A stretch of DNA of 64,000 nt from Scleromitrula shiraiana (GCA_028455995.1 JABELC010000004.1:2912501-2976500), one strand, 5' to 3'. Positions 38,647 through 51,089 are shown, numbered from the stretch's first letter. Notes: generated from the letters alone by a model not told the origin. Made by a program: numbers and translations.

Positions 38647-39163
38647 GTAGTGGATGATCTAATAGCCTAATTAAATTAATTATATTTTCCACCATTGAAA
38701 TATTGGACATATGCACTACTTTGGGGGTTTCTACATCAACATTCACAATTTTCATCATTCTGCTCATCACTTATATGTAACAAATTGGAGCCGAGCGAGC
38801 ATCCATGGAATCGATCCCGAAGATCCATTCAAACTCCAGGTGATTTTCAGATCACAAGCGAGGGTTCTTTCACCTTGAATATCAGATCATACGTGGAATC
38901 TTAACATCAGGCATTCTCCAGGGATTTTCTAAGTGGATACTATAGCATGATCATAATGTAGCAAGCGAAATTGCTTTTGATCTCCTATAGACAAGCAACC
39001 CCCTTCGGCTATAGGACGTTGCTCATTTTTTAGATATTTCTGGCTACGGATACTAATGCCGTGCCTGGCATCAAGAGCAAAAAAATATTCCTAGGGTATA
39101 TGTAAACCTTATGGAGTAATGTTGATTTATCAGACGAACTTTTGCTGCCTTAATTCTCCACCC
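38647..39163. other. Convergent intergenic region RCE1/PLP1
   Basis: About 520 bases between two stop codons, nothing recognised. Confidence 0.5.
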
Positions 39164-40002
39164 TCAATCCCAATCGTCGTCGTCGTCTTCATCGACTTCT
39201 TGCTTCTTGGACGCTTGTGCTGCTTGCAAATCTCCAGCCGTCTGTCGTCTCACAACGCCTGATGATAAAAGCCTAGCTTCCAAATCTTTGGTCGTGAATG
39301 TGTCAGGTGTATATCCCAATCCCTCAAATCCAACGATTCGATCCACGACAGCTCCATCAATAAATCCTAAAACACAAGGCAAGACTTTTACCTTTAGCTT
39401 TGTGACTAGAAATGGAGCATTCTCTACATCTATTTTCAAGAATCGCGTGTCCAGATGTTTGGTTGCTAAAGTCTAGGAGAATATTTAGTCCTAGAAGTGA
39501 TATAGTAATGACTCGGGTTGCACTTACATTTAGATGTGTATCCATGATACCACATCTCGCAAAATCACTTTTGGAGAAATGAACCACTGCATACTTGACT
39601 TCGGTGGTCAAATCCATTAAAGCTTTTTCCTCCTTCATCTCTGTGAAATTGCCAAATCCTTGTGTCTTTTGGGCTTTTGCACGTGTAAACTCATTATGCA
39701 ATTGTTGAATTCTCTGCTCACGAAATGCATCTAGAGCAGGTGAATCTTCGAGAGATGCAATGAGCTAGTTCAATCATCTTATTAGAAGAGCGTATTCAAT
39801 ATATCTGGTGGGAAACGTGATATGGAAAGCAAATATATATTCGTTTATGGTGAGCCTGTAGCAAGCAAAGACAAACGAACACTACCAAGAATATCGAGGT
39901 GGATAGAGTTTTAACTTGGAGAAATAGTTTACTTACAGCATCTTCGTCATCGGAATTTGATTGGTCTAGCACTCTTGCTACGAGAGGATCGATATTTGAC
40001 AT
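39164..40002 (-). CDS. PLP1: Phosducin-like/thioredoxin-fold protein (PLP1/TXNDC9 type)
   Basis: Three exons, 39937-40002, 39528-39764 and 39164-39472, give 203 residues. An acidic N-terminus and a helix (REQRIQQLHNEFTRAKA) lead to GFGNFTEMKEEKALMDLT and a thioredoxin fold: VKYAVVHFSKSDFARCGIMDTHL, TRFLKIDVENAPFLVTKLKVKVLPCVLGFIDG. The usual redox pair CxxC is replaced by CGIM, as expected for the TXNDC9/Plp1 branch, so it is probably not a redox enzyme. The tail is strongly acidic (DEDDDDDWD). Family members bind the CCT/TRiC chaperonin and modulate tubulin and actin folding. The gene is divergent from VRG4. Confidence 0.9.
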
Positions 40003-41014
40003 GATGACCTCAAGATTTGAGGATAGATTGAAAATTAGAGGCCAAATATATGTACTAAGTAGTAGGTTAAAAGTTGGCAGCCCTCCTCACATACAAATAG
40101 AATGGTCAGTAGTCTACTTTTGCGATTTTAGTTGTAAATGACGAAAGTAAAGATTTCTTGTAAAAAGGGTGCAAATATATTAATAACTGATATTGGTTAA
40201 ATGATTGATGTCCATGGCCATGGATTCACATTGATATTCATATTCCAGGCAAAAATACGGATTATGGATTATGGGTACCGTATCTCATTGAAGAACTCGA
40301 CTTCGACACACTTCAAGCCTTTATCTATATCATGTAGATAGTTAGTAAATAGTAAACAATAAATCTATATAAATTTACATATAAATTTCTATCGTATATA
40401 CTATAATATTTAACTAAAACAGTAGATATTTTTTATCTTTATCTTTATCTTTATACTTCCTTATCCTTATCCTTATCCTCATCCTCATATATTCCCTTCA
40501 CTTATAGTAAGTAATCTCTATGTATATGTGTGTGTGTGTGTGTTCTTCACTAAAATAGCTTTACTACTAAAGGTAAAAGGTAAAAGGTATGTATTATTAT
40601 CGGTATGTATTATTATCGGTACAGGCTTACGATGTCATACCCTTGTCTAGACCCTAAGACCAGAGAGGACAGAGGAACAATCCAGCCAATATTTTTTCTA
40701 CAAATAAATTATTATCTTCTCTCCTAAACATATATTCGTAACATTTGAACAATTGCTTCGAGTTTTAACTTTCTTTTTATCTGAGATTGTAATTAATTCA
40801 ATCATCACTTTTTCCTTCTAAGAAGTATTTGCGTTCGTAAAGCAAACACTTCTTCCACTTTATCGATAGATTCATTCATTTCTGCGAAGTGATACGGAAC
40901 TTAATCTACCAATTTCCTCCGTTCTCCCTATCCACCTCCCCTTTCTCGCGCATCACATCGTCGAGACGGCTATAACAAGAATTACTTATCCGCGTGCGAG
41001 AAATCACAGTAAAT
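40003..41014. promoter_or_regulatory. Shared 5' region of divergent PLP1 and VRG4
   Basis: About 1 kb. It contains TTTATC/CCTTAT units (40433-40485), a short GT dinucleotide run (40527-40542) and a duplicated GGTATGTATTATTATC unit (40585-40620). No gene is seen. Confidence 0.5.
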
Positions 41015-42342
41015 ATGGAGGATAAAAAGAACGAAGACTTCGAGATGCGCAACTTGAATGGGCGCTCATCGCCATCGCAGCGAGATCCATTTTTGGGCAA
41101 ACCAGGGGCACCCAAATCTGGGGGCTCTGCTTCTTCACTCAGCAATATTAGAAACAGTCCCGGTTTGTCAATTTTGGCCTACTGTCTAGCCTCAATTTCT
41201 ATGACTGTGACCAATAAATACTGCGTCTCGGGTTCAAATTGGAATTTGAACTTCTTTTATCTTGCCATCCAGGTACGCACAAATCGGCACCTCATAGGGT
41301 CTTTACTAATGACTTGCAGTCTCTTGTCTGTATCATTGCAATTATGTTCTGCAAGCAAGCTGGGTTGATCACAAAGCTTGCACCATTCGATACCAAGAAA
41401 GCAAAGACATGTACGTATTCAAACACAAGAAGAGTGGTATGGGGCACTAATCAATATCTCAAGGGTTTCCAATTTCGCTTCTTTTGGTCGGCATGATCTA
41501 CACAAGCACGAAGGCCTTGCAATTCCTCTCCGTTCCCGTCTACACAATCTTCAAGAATTTGACCATCATTGTAACCGCCTATGGCGAGGTGCTATGGTTC
41601 GGGGGAAGCGTCAGTGCTTCTGCGCTCTTCTCATTCGGTCTTATGGTTCTCAGCTCAGTGGTTGCTGCTTGGGCTGATATTCAACATGCTCTGTATGGAG
41701 GTGCTACTGGAGCTTCTGCGGAGGCTGCTGCGGCTCTTTCAACATTGAATGCTGGATATGCATGGATGGGCATGAACGTTTTCTGCACATCAGCATACCT
41801 TCTATCGATGCGCAAAGTCATCAAGAAGATGAACTTCGGTGACTGGGATAGTAGGTTTTTCTGCACCTATTTGACTTTGAATGAACACTAACATTGTTCT
41901 AGCTATGTTCTACAACAACCTTCTCACTATCCCTGTCCTCTTCCTCTGCTCTCTTATCTTCGAAAACTGGTCATCTGAAAATGTTCTCAAGAACTTCCCC
42001 CTCGAGACTCGGAACAACCTTATTCTCGGCATGATCTATTCTGGCCTTGCTACTATCTTCATCTCATACTGCTCGGCCTGGTGTATTCGTGTTACCTCTT
42101 CCACAACCTACTCTATGGTCGGTGCATTGAACAAATTGCCGCTTGCCGTCAGTGGTCTTGTTTTCTTCGCGGCTCCTGTTACCTTCGGAAGTGTGTCTGC
42201 CATCATCATTGGATTTGTCAGTGGAATTGTTTATACCTGGGCAAAGATCCGACAAACTCAACGAAACAAGATGACCCTCCCCATGACACAGCCAGTTATG
42301 AGCGCCAGCTCTCAGAGCAATCGTGATGCTACGAGCTCTTGA
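41015..42342 (+). CDS. VRG4: Golgi GDP-mannose transporter VRG4/GMT
   Basis: Four exons, 41015-41272, 41320-41410, 41464-41850 and 41903-42342, give 391 residues. A cytosolic N-terminal tail of about 50 residues precedes roughly ten hydrophobic helices of the nucleotide-sugar transporter fold. The GDP-mannose signature GALNK is present in SMVGALNKLPLAVSG, preceded by RVTSSTTYS. The FKNLTIIVTAYGE segment is also typical of Vrg4. The protein exchanges cytosolic GDP-mannose for GMP, feeding Golgi mannosylation of proteins and of inositol-phosphoceramides; a GT32 enzyme of the latter type lies 4 kb downstream, which I regard as coincidence. All introns are short GT-AG. Confidence 0.95.
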
Positions 42343-43136
42343 TGGAGTCCGGTGAAAACCTTGGTTCATCCGGCAAAGGAACCATTTCAACGGTGGTACT
42401 CCTTAAGAGTGCTTCTAATTAGAATCTTGAGCAAGACCTCGAGAATGAGTGACGGCCTTGCTAGACGAATTTCTGTATGCGTCTACGCTTAAAAAGGAAG
42501 GTCCGGGAGATTATTTATATTTGTACTATACATACTTCTTATATTGTGTGACGTTAGATGGAAAGAATGATGAAACATTCTTCGACATAAGTTTTTTGCA
42601 TTCTCTTCCTCATGAATGAAATGTTCTTCGGGGTTTGATACTTTCAATAGATGGCGTCTTGGGAATCATCAGTATTACGAATAATGGATATCTAGAAGGG
42701 ATATTGTTTGGGAAGTAAAACTGGTTCATCTTGTGGTTGGCTTTTTTGAGGTATAATTTGGCCAGGTTCGAGGCAAATATAAAGATTCAATCAAAACACC
42801 AATAATAATCACAATACATAATACAATTTCGGAAAACTATTCATATATGTTGACAGAAACAAATTCATCTCAAAAATGTATCCGATGCAACTTGAAGAAC
42901 TGTAAAAATGAATTTTATAGCATTTAATGACGTCGATCCCAAATATCGTTGAAACTTTCGTTAACGGTTACGCCCACCACCAAATGCACTTAAAATAAAT
43001 CTTCGTTGATTCTCATCTTTCAGACAGGGCGAATTTAAACCTAAGTGTGATACAGGCAGGTACAAGCGCATGTTAAGGATGCTACCTACACTCTCATAAT
43101 AATTTTCAATTCCTCACTCTCGTGAACTACAGTGAA
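42343..43136. other. Intergenic region VRG4 to MMM1
   Basis: About 790 bases with the VRG4 3' UTR and the MMM1 promoter. No gene or strong repeat is seen. Confidence 0.5.
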
Positions 43137-44459
43137 ATGTCCATTCCGGAGCCCACGGCAAATAAGGCTGAATCTTCGTTCGTTCCCCTCATTCAAGCTA
43201 CCCTACCCTGGACGCAACAAATTATAATAGAACTATGCTAATACTTAACTCGAAGACTCTCCTTTACTCAAGGTCTTCTCTTAGGACAACTTTCAATTGT
43301 TATTCTAATCGGCGCATTCATCAAGTTCTTCATATTCGGCGACCCTCCTTCACCAGATGTTACAGCTGCATTGCGAGCCACCGAACGACGATCGAGAACA
43401 TTAGCACACAAAAGATCACTACTGACTCTACGAAGTTCTACCCCTCGACATGCATCGCAGCCTCTTAATAGAAAACGATCGAGCGTTCTGCGGAACCCTG
43501 CGCCATTGACGACTACAGCTATCCTAAACAAAACATACTACAATGTGGACAGCCATCAACCCGAAAGTCTTGACTGGTTCAATGTCTTAATCGCACAAAC
43601 GATCGCTCAGTTTAGAAGCGACGCTCAGCACGATGATGCTATTCTTACTTCTCTTACAAAGGCACTAAATGGCAACTCGCGGCCAGATTTCTTGGACGAG
43701 ATCAAAGTCACGGAGCTTAGTCTTGGAGAGGATTTCCCAATCTTCAGCAACTGTCGAGTAATACCAGTAGATGAGGATGGGCTTGCTCTTAGCACAGGGA
43801 TGGCTGGAGAAGGTTCTGCATCGAGGGAGCATGGGAGATTGCAGGCGCGGATGGATGTGGATTTGAGCGACTTCATCACATTGGCAGTGGAGACAAAACT
43901 ACTGCTGAACTATCCAAAGCCTCTTGTTGCGGTATTACCTGTTGCGCTGGCGGTCTCAGTGGTACGATTTAGTGGTACTTTGTCCATTTCATTCGTTCCA
44001 GGAAGCCCATTGAATTCTAGTCCAACTACACTCGCATTCTGTTTCCTCGATGACTACAGACTTGATTTGTCGATCCGAAGCTTGGTGGGCAGTCGATCAA
44101 GATTACAGGATGTACCAAAGATTGCACAGCTCATTGAAGCTCGTCTTCATACCTGGTTTGATGAACGTTGTGTTGAACCACGATTTCAACAAATTGAACT
44201 CCCTAGCTTATGGCCACGAAAGAAGAACACACGAGGTGGGGAGGAACCGGTCACGGAGCCAACTAGTGTCGGTAGAGCAAAGGGTAGGGATGCAGAGAGA
44301 GATTTGAGAGATGATGCAAGAAGAGAAGTGGAAGCTGAAGCATCGGCCAGAAGTAGAGCTGAACTGGATGAACAGAATGATAGTTTGAGATGGCGACATA
44401 GGACGAGGGGTGAAGAATATGCTATGCCTGGGAGTATGCCTGGGTTAGGCTTGACCTGA
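43137..44459 (+). CDS. MMM1: Maintenance of mitochondrial morphology protein MMM1 (ERMES subunit)
   Basis: Two exons, 43137-43213 and 43256-44459, give 426 residues. A short lumenal N-terminus (MSIPEPTANKAESSFVPLIQ) is followed by one membrane helix (GQLSIVILIGAFIKFFIFG), a basic linker, and the SMP lipid-binding domain that begins YNVDSHQPESLDWFNVLIAQTIAQ and includes RMDVDLSDFITLAVETKLLLNYP and WFDERCVEPRFQQIELPSLWP. The charged tail ends with a PGSMPGLGL motif common in filamentous fungi. It anchors the ER-mitochondria encounter structure with Mdm10, Mdm12 and Mdm34 and takes part in phospholipid transfer. The 42-nt intron starts GCAACA; there is no GT in the required interval, and the GC-AG junction gives WTLSFTQGLLLGQ, the expected family sequence. 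Confidence 0.93.
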
Positions 44460-45595
44460 GTAGTTAAGAAGGAGGGGTATGTGTTAGTGTATATCAATAT
44501 GACGATTCCCTCTACAAAACCTAAAATCCCCAAACTCTATTATATGTATGTACCACCGGTACTGTATGCAGTAAATGGTATGTCAGCAGTTCATTTATAG
44601 GTATCAAAGTCTCCCATACACATTTAGAACTTGTGATCAAATACCAACACAAAAAGTTATGTGAGATATTATCGTTTCAAACTACCAAATTACCAAGTAA
44701 GGAAATCATGTCTTTGAAGTAATTGGATTGGTTATCTTGTATTTAAATCGCTCTGGTTGGGGGGGGGTGGTCGGTCAATTCATCTCGGATACGTACAGTT
44801 CATCCATACGAACCCTGGCCTGGATTAGATTCCTTAATGCCGTATTAATCGGTACTTCATGTTGGATTAAGTGGATTGAAGATTGAACACGCGTCAACGG
44901 ATAACGGTCAATTATATTACACCGTGTTTACGTTAGAGGAGAGGAGAGGAGAGGAGAGGAGATGATGGAATGGCAAAGGGCAAAGGGCAAAGATAGTGTC
45001 TGAACCTAATAAGGAACTAACTACAGTACAGTATAGGTACAGTAGTATTGTAAAGTTGAAATTGACAAGATTATATACTATTATATACTTCCACTTCCAC
45101 TTCCACTTCCACTAATGTTCCAAGGTTATAATGCTGTAATGTTGTAATGCGATACCTATATCCAAGACCACGGATTTGGATTAAACCTTGGAATTAGGGG
45201 GGGGCTTAGTATCTTAGCTTACAATAAGAGATCATTTATATTTATATTTATATTTATATTTATATTTATATTTATATTTATATTTATATTTATATTTATA
45301 TTTATATTTATATTTATATTTATATTTATATTTATATTTATATTTATATTTATATTTATATTTATATTTATATTTATATTTATATTTATATTTATATTTA
45401 GTATTAATATTTAGTATATATAATAAAATACAACATTATCATTAAAACAAGTTATAGAAGCATTCTATGAGAAAGCAATGAGAGAAACTTCAAATTCAGA
45501 ATACTACTACGTTTATAGTATTTTCAAATTCAGTATCAATTGAATTGAATATTAAATTCTTTTTAATATTTCTTTGTCCAAAATCGATAATCCAT

Positions 45596-45628
<33 letters not shown>

Positions 45629-46200
45629 TACTTGCCTGTAACACTTATTAATACGCCCTAAAAATAATATTAATTTCCGCCTACCCAGCCTCACCTCATC
45701 ATCAACACAGCACAGCAAAACAAGCAAGCAAGCAAGCAATTCACGGTGCAAAAAACTCCATCGTACAAAAAACTCCACCGTCCTTTAGACAGACAGACTT
45801 CCGCTCCAGTTTAATAGATTTTATTTACTTTTACTTTTCTTATCATCAGTTTTTCGAGAAAAAAAAAACAAAACAAAAAAACTTCTTACACAACAAACTT
45901 CTTCCAACTTAACTTAACTTAACTTACCTTACCTTACCTTACCTTACCTACTTGCCCTCCTTTCCATTCGAATGTTAAGAAATTCTATTCGAAATTGTAT
46001 AATATATACTCCAAGAGAGTATTCTATTATCCCAACAACCAACCCCTCCATTATCGTAACTCTACCTATCTCTCTACCCCTTATCTAAGACTCAAACTAT
46101 CACCGAACTTATCCTGAGAAAAATCGAAGGCTACGAGAGAAGAGGTTATAGAGCAAGTGAACTCACAGCTCTCCTAATATATTAAAAGCCACACCACACC
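44460..46200. other. Microsatellite-rich intergenic region upstream of the mannosyltransferase
   Basis: About 1.7 kb without a gene. It contains GAGGA units (44936-44962), CACTTC units (45090-45112), the long TTTATA array listed separately, CAAT units (45597-45626), AAGC units (45721-45740) and CTTAC/CTTAA units (45907-45950). The last 250 bases are a C/T/A-rich leader to the ATG at 46201. Confidence 0.55.
45234..45400. repeat. TTTATA hexanucleotide array
   Basis: About 167 bases of essentially perfect ATTTAT/TTTATA units, the longest uninterrupted simple repeat in the gene-bearing part of the window. Confidence 0.95.
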
Positions 46201-47230
46201 ATGAGGCGTGGTACTCTTATTTTTCTGGGTATCAATTTGGCAATAATTGGTTACCTATTCTATGCATTCTCCACTTTGCTTTCGTTGCTGCTAGAATCTG
46301 GTAGTGCAGATGCTATACACCGCGCAGAGATACCTGCGCCAGGTTCAGATTTAATCGATAATCGAACACAACTCATTCCTAAGATCATTCACCAAACATA
46401 TATTAACGACTCAATTCCAGCGCGATGGAAGGCTGGACAACAATCATGCATTGATTTGCATAGCGACTACGAATATAAGGTAAATATGGAGGGAAGCTTG
46501 ATAGGAGCAAAGTGCTAATGACTTGCAGTTATGGACGGACGCGAAATCCAGAGAATTCATCGCGACTGAATACCCTTGGTTCTTAGAGACCTTCGATAGT
46601 TACCCGTTTCCCATTCAACGAGCTGATTCTATTCGCTATTTTGTATTGGCATACTATGGTGGTATCTATATCGATCTGGATGATGGGTGCAATCGACGAC
46701 TCGATCCTTTACTCAGTTATCCTGCCTGGGTACGTCGAACGGTCCCCACTGGAGTCAGCAACGATGCTATGGGATCGGTACCACAACATCCGTTCTTCCT
46801 ACGAGTTATCGATGCTTTACAATCCTACAACAGAAATTGGGGTATGCCATACATCACTGTTATGTACAGCACCGGTCCTCTTTTCTTATCCGTGCTCTGG
46901 AAAGAGTATATGAATACAGCACCTGATGAGGCAGGACGCGTTCGCAATCTCATGCCAGAGGAATACAACAAACACGCATGGAGCTTCTTCAACGTTGTGA
47001 AAGGAAACAGTTGGCATGGGAAGGATGCCCAAACTATATTTTGGATGGGAAAGCATTGGCTTTTCCTTACTGTCACGGGTTTTGCCGTAGCGGGTGTGGT
47101 TGGAGGATGTCTTTGGTGGTCATGGTCAATGTGGGTTATGAGGACATCAAAGTCCCAGAGGAGGGGATTCGCACTGTGGAGGAGGGTCAGTGCAAAGAAC
47201 CGCTACGAGCTTATAGACCGTATGGCGTAA
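46201..47230 (+). CDS. SUR1: GT32 mannosyltransferase, mannosyl-inositol-phosphoceramide synthase catalytic subunit type
   Basis: Exons 46201-46479 and 46529-47230 give 326 residues. An N-terminal signal anchor (about residues 6-31) places the catalytic domain in the Golgi lumen. The GT32 features are IPKIIHQTY, then ADSIRYFVLAYYGGIYIDLDDGC with the metal-binding D142-x-D144, and HPFFLRVIDAL; KGNSWHGKDA is typical of the Sur1/Csh1 branch. A second hydrophobic segment (WLFLTVTGFAVAGVVGGCLWW) is near the C-terminus. By family it transfers mannose from GDP-mannose to inositol-phosphoceramide, with Csg2 as partner. OCH1/HOC1-type glycoprotein mannosyltransferases share the family but lack the C-terminal membrane segment. 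The intron is a clean GTAAAT...CAG. Confidence 0.88.
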
Positions 47231-48946
47231 AACATCCTAATGCACTTGTAATGAACCTTTTTGTATAGAGTTAAATTGTACAAATTACGAATTAATAGAA
47301 TATAATTGTAATGTCTTCTAGGCCGTTATGGCTGGAGCAAGATCCTAGATGCATAATGGTTTTTCGTCTTCCTTTTCCTTCTGCTTTGTTTATTAAGCCC
47401 TGTCGCCCTCGTCATTTTGGCTACATGCATCCTAACACTATACGAAATCCTTAGCACTTTCCAGTGAAAGTCTCTTGAGATCCTTCACTAATGTTGATGT
47501 TATTGTCCGAGTACTTTCTATGCAATGTAATTCAGTACTGAAAACATCACTGGCCCAAACAACATTATCCTTACCTGCACTCGTGCAACCAGGATCAGGT
47601 TGTATCTCTCCGTTTACCTCACAGTTCAAATGCGCAGAAGTATCTCGGGCAGCTGTACATCATGAGGCGACTGGTCCTGGATCATGCCTGAAATGACTCT
47701 CAGCTATAATCACTATCTTCTGCTCTCGAGATAGCTTATATCTCTCTCATTTCCCAATATACGATCTTCGTAAACACAAACTTGATGCTGTGTATATAGA
47801 ACTCTTTCGAAACCAGAGTAAGTGCCTTTTGGCTGCGATGAGAGAGCAGATTCGCTATGTATATGCACATGTCTAGATCTCTCTGGTATCTAGCTACATA
47901 TCTTCAGGTGGAGACTTATGAATGGCTTTCGTCACCAGGTTGCAGAGACTGCCAACTAATTAGTAATCGATGCGAGAAGTTGATACGAAAGGAAGTTCTC
48001 TCGTGAATGTTTGGATTCTAACATACCCATCCAGTTTATCGCAATCGATATGATAAGATGGTGAAACTATAAGCTAATCACGAGTAATTACTTGGTGGGA
48101 GAGAGACTCTCCGCGTTGTCTAATTCACACGCTTCGTCTAGAGCCCTCTACCTAACAAGAGCAGATGACATCGAAACAGGTTCTAGGGTCTGAAGTATAA
48201 GTCCAGATGCATTGTGAAGCTCAAGATCTGAATGGTGATTGAGAAGTTGGCTCTACGATCATTAACAAAGCTTCCTACTAGTATATACATGCTGTCTTTG
48301 TTGCTGGTGGCTCCAACTGACGAGTTGAGGAGAAGATCTGTCTAGTTGTCAGGCGACAGTTGAAAGTAAATGGATCAAGTCACGCTGCTCTACAATCAAC
48401 TCCTCGCCTGGATTCTAGCAATCTATCGAATTTTGATCATTTGAAATTTTGAGGTCGTCGTGCCATCGACATGCTCAGCTACCTTAACCACCAGCATTGA
48501 TCTAATTTATATCCGTCTTGTCATCCTATATAATGTCCATAGCTTTCTCTGCCAGTCATTCGGCTGATCTGATCCTCTTTGTCCAAGAAGAGTCCTGTCC
48601 GGGCTGCTGTTGAGATTCACGAGCTTCATAGATGTATCATCCAACACAGTTTTAGCTTCAATCGACAATATAACTTACCACAACCATTATCCTACGACAA
48701 GTTTTCTTCCTTGTTCCCTGACAAGTGTGTTCCGTTTTTGACAGCAGCTCATGAGACAAGCCTTGAGAATGCTACATGAAGGTCCCAATAACAGACTTCC
48801 TAACTCCTATAATCTTTCCCTAAATACAGTTACCAGTATGACCATAATCGGTTCTATGATGTAGCTTACAGACACATGTGTCCAGGAAGACCAAATGATC
48901 TATCATTGTTTGAGGTACTAACAGTATAAAGACCCGTCACTGACTA
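47231..48946. other. Intergenic region between the mannosyltransferase and the GNAT pseudogene
   Basis: About 1.7 kb. A reverse-strand frame at about 47438-47690 with four cysteines (CEVNGEIQPDPGCTSAGK) is broken by a stop and has no ATG; it could be a decayed small secreted protein but cannot be supported. Nothing else is recognised. Confidence 0.45.
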
Positions 48947-49757
48947 CTACTGCCCTGATGCAAGCGTCTCATCTCGAACCTTCCCTATCCCATGTTTAAC
49001 GAGATTTATACCCCGCATCATGAAGTAAGTCACTACTGAACGTTTCATTGCATACGACCGATAAATCCCAAATCCTCTAAACTTGTGTTTATCCCACTTA
49101 CTCAAATCTAAATCGTTACAATATACATCCTCGAATCCCAGCCTCAAGTACAGCGTATGGCTGCCCGGGAACGAGATAAGCCAGGTAGGGATACCCTCCT
49201 TGTCAGCGATAGATAGACAGTGATTCAGGAGCTTTGTACCAATTCCGTGGCCTTGATATTAAGGCTTTACCACAAATGCTGATATGTCTGAATATGGCAG
49301 TCAGTGAACAGCAAGTGTTTGATCACAAGTAGCGCGGCTTACAGTAATGTCTACACTTTCACATACGGTTCTTCATTTGCTCGATTTCAGCCCCAGAACT
49401 CATGACAAATTCCAAATCGAGGAAATCCGGGATTTGCTAGATAGCATGTTGTATGGGGTCTTGTTTCTTTTTGGTAGGCTCGTCGGGTTCGGAGTTTTCT
49501 TCATCTTCGGTTTCTAGTGTGAAGCACACGAATCCTGTTATAACTCCCGTAGCTACATCAATGGCCTTGGAAGCTTGCGTGCCTGTGGTGAGGAACCGTT
49601 CTTTCAGGCGCGCCGCGAAGAATACTCGCATATTTTCGACATCTGGCCAGTTCTTGAAGGCTATTTGAGCAGAAAGCTCGGGCATGTATGCCTCTCTGTT
49701 TATTTCTGTAAAAATAGGCATATCATCCAGAGAAGTATTTGGGAGTTCAATTTCCAT
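48947..49757 (-). pseudogene. GNAT-family N-acetyltransferase gene with three in-frame stop codons
   Basis: The frame starts at an ATG at 49757 (MEIELPNTSLDDMPIFTEIN). Using a GTAAGC...TTCAG intron at 49288-49342, exons 49343-49757 and 48947-49287 join in phase over 252 codons. The C-terminal half shows the GNAT acetyl-CoA loop (YQGHGIGTKLLNHCLSIAD, the Q/R-x-x-G-x-G/A motif) and YLRLGFEDV. Three stops interrupt the frame: TAG at 49437-49439 (codon 107), TGA at 49359-49361 (codon 133) and TAA at 49259-49261 (codon 148). Coding-looking sequence continues in the same frame after each, and no indel is required. All three could arise from C-to-T changes (CAG, CGA, CAA). The gene lies directly beside the AT-rich block. 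The substrate is unknown; fungal relatives are small-molecule or generic acetyltransferases. Undetected introns bypassing the stops are unlikely, since the third stop lies inside the conserved motif. Confidence 0.78.
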
Positions 49758-49838
49758 TGTTAAATGATAAAAGGCCGGTTTCAGTTATGGGCAGAAGAGT
49801 GGGGGTGTAAACTGATAGAGGTAGAATAGAGAGAAGAT

Positions 49839-49940
49839 ATTAGGCAAAAATATATTTAACAATAATTATTATATTATTCAATAAATAAATATAAAGTATT
49901 ATTAAAAACATTTTTTTATTCTATATTATAATATTATAAG
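49839..49940 (+). repeat. Left copy of 102-bp direct repeat at the border of the AT-rich block
   Basis: Begins ATTAGGCAAAAATATATTTA and ends TCTATATTATAATATTATAAG. The same sequence, with a few mostly transition differences, is found at 63899-64000. It starts where normal sequence ends, so it probably marks the end of an inserted element. Confidence 0.8.
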
Positions 49941-51089
49941 CAATATAGTGAGCAAAAGTAACGTAAAGAATAATAAAGAATTAAAAAATATAAATATAAA
50001 TACAAACTTTAAACAATTATAAAAAAAAAGCAATTTATTAAGTAAAAATATTCAAGATTTAGAATTACCATTAATATTTTAATGATTAAAATAAACCTTT
50101 AATTAAACTAAAAAATCTTAATTAGTATTAAAAATATTATTAAAATTTTTTAAGAAAAATTTAATATGTATAGATTTATTATAAAAATAATATTAATAAA
50201 AAATATTTAAATCAATATAAACTTTAATATTATAAATATAAAAAAAGATTTTTTTATTTAAAAACATTAAAAACAATATTTTTAGAAGATTTATATTTAA
50301 CCTTAAGAAAGAACAATAATAAAAAGGTGATAATGTATATGATCTTAAATATAATCAAAATTCTAAATCTAAATAAAATAAAAAATATTAAAAAGATCTA
50401 TTTAATAAATTATCTTTAAACAATTTAAATTTTATTAATGGATATAAAGAATATAATATAAAAAATTTATATATAATAAATTATTATTTAAAATATAAAT
50501 TTAATAAATATATAACTAATAGTTTAAAGATCTTTGTTAATATAAATCTATAAATAAATTTTAAGAAAATGTTTAAAAATATAAATATAAAAATATTTTA
50601 AATATTAAATAAAGAATATTTAATAATAATAAAAAAAACATTATAAAAAAATAATGTTTATATTAATATATTTATATTAATAATTTATATATTATAAAGT
50701 ATAATATATATAAGATTATACTTTAAATAGATTAAAACTTATTTAAAGAAAATTTATAAAAATCGATTAATAAAATTTAGATCCGACAATGTAAAAGCAA
50801 TAATAAAAAATTTGAAGAAAAGATAAGATCAAAAAAAAAATATAAAAAAATAAGTTAAAAAGAAATAAATTGAACAAAATACTTTAATTATATAAATAAC
50901 AATCAAAGTTCTAAAACGATTTAATAAATTACTAAAAAATATCTAATTTATAATAAAAGTCGATTCTAAATATCTATTTAAAACCATTTTAATAATAATA
51001 TATAAATTAATAAACTATATTATTTAGTATATAATTTTATTTAATAATCATATATTATATATTAATCAAAATTATTAAAATAAAAATAA

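Noticed and set aside
47438..47690. Possible small secreted cysteine-rich protein on the reverse strand (CEVNGEIQPDPGC)
   Set aside because: No ATG, a TGA interrupts the extended frame, and no signal peptide is visible; could be a relic but is not supportable.
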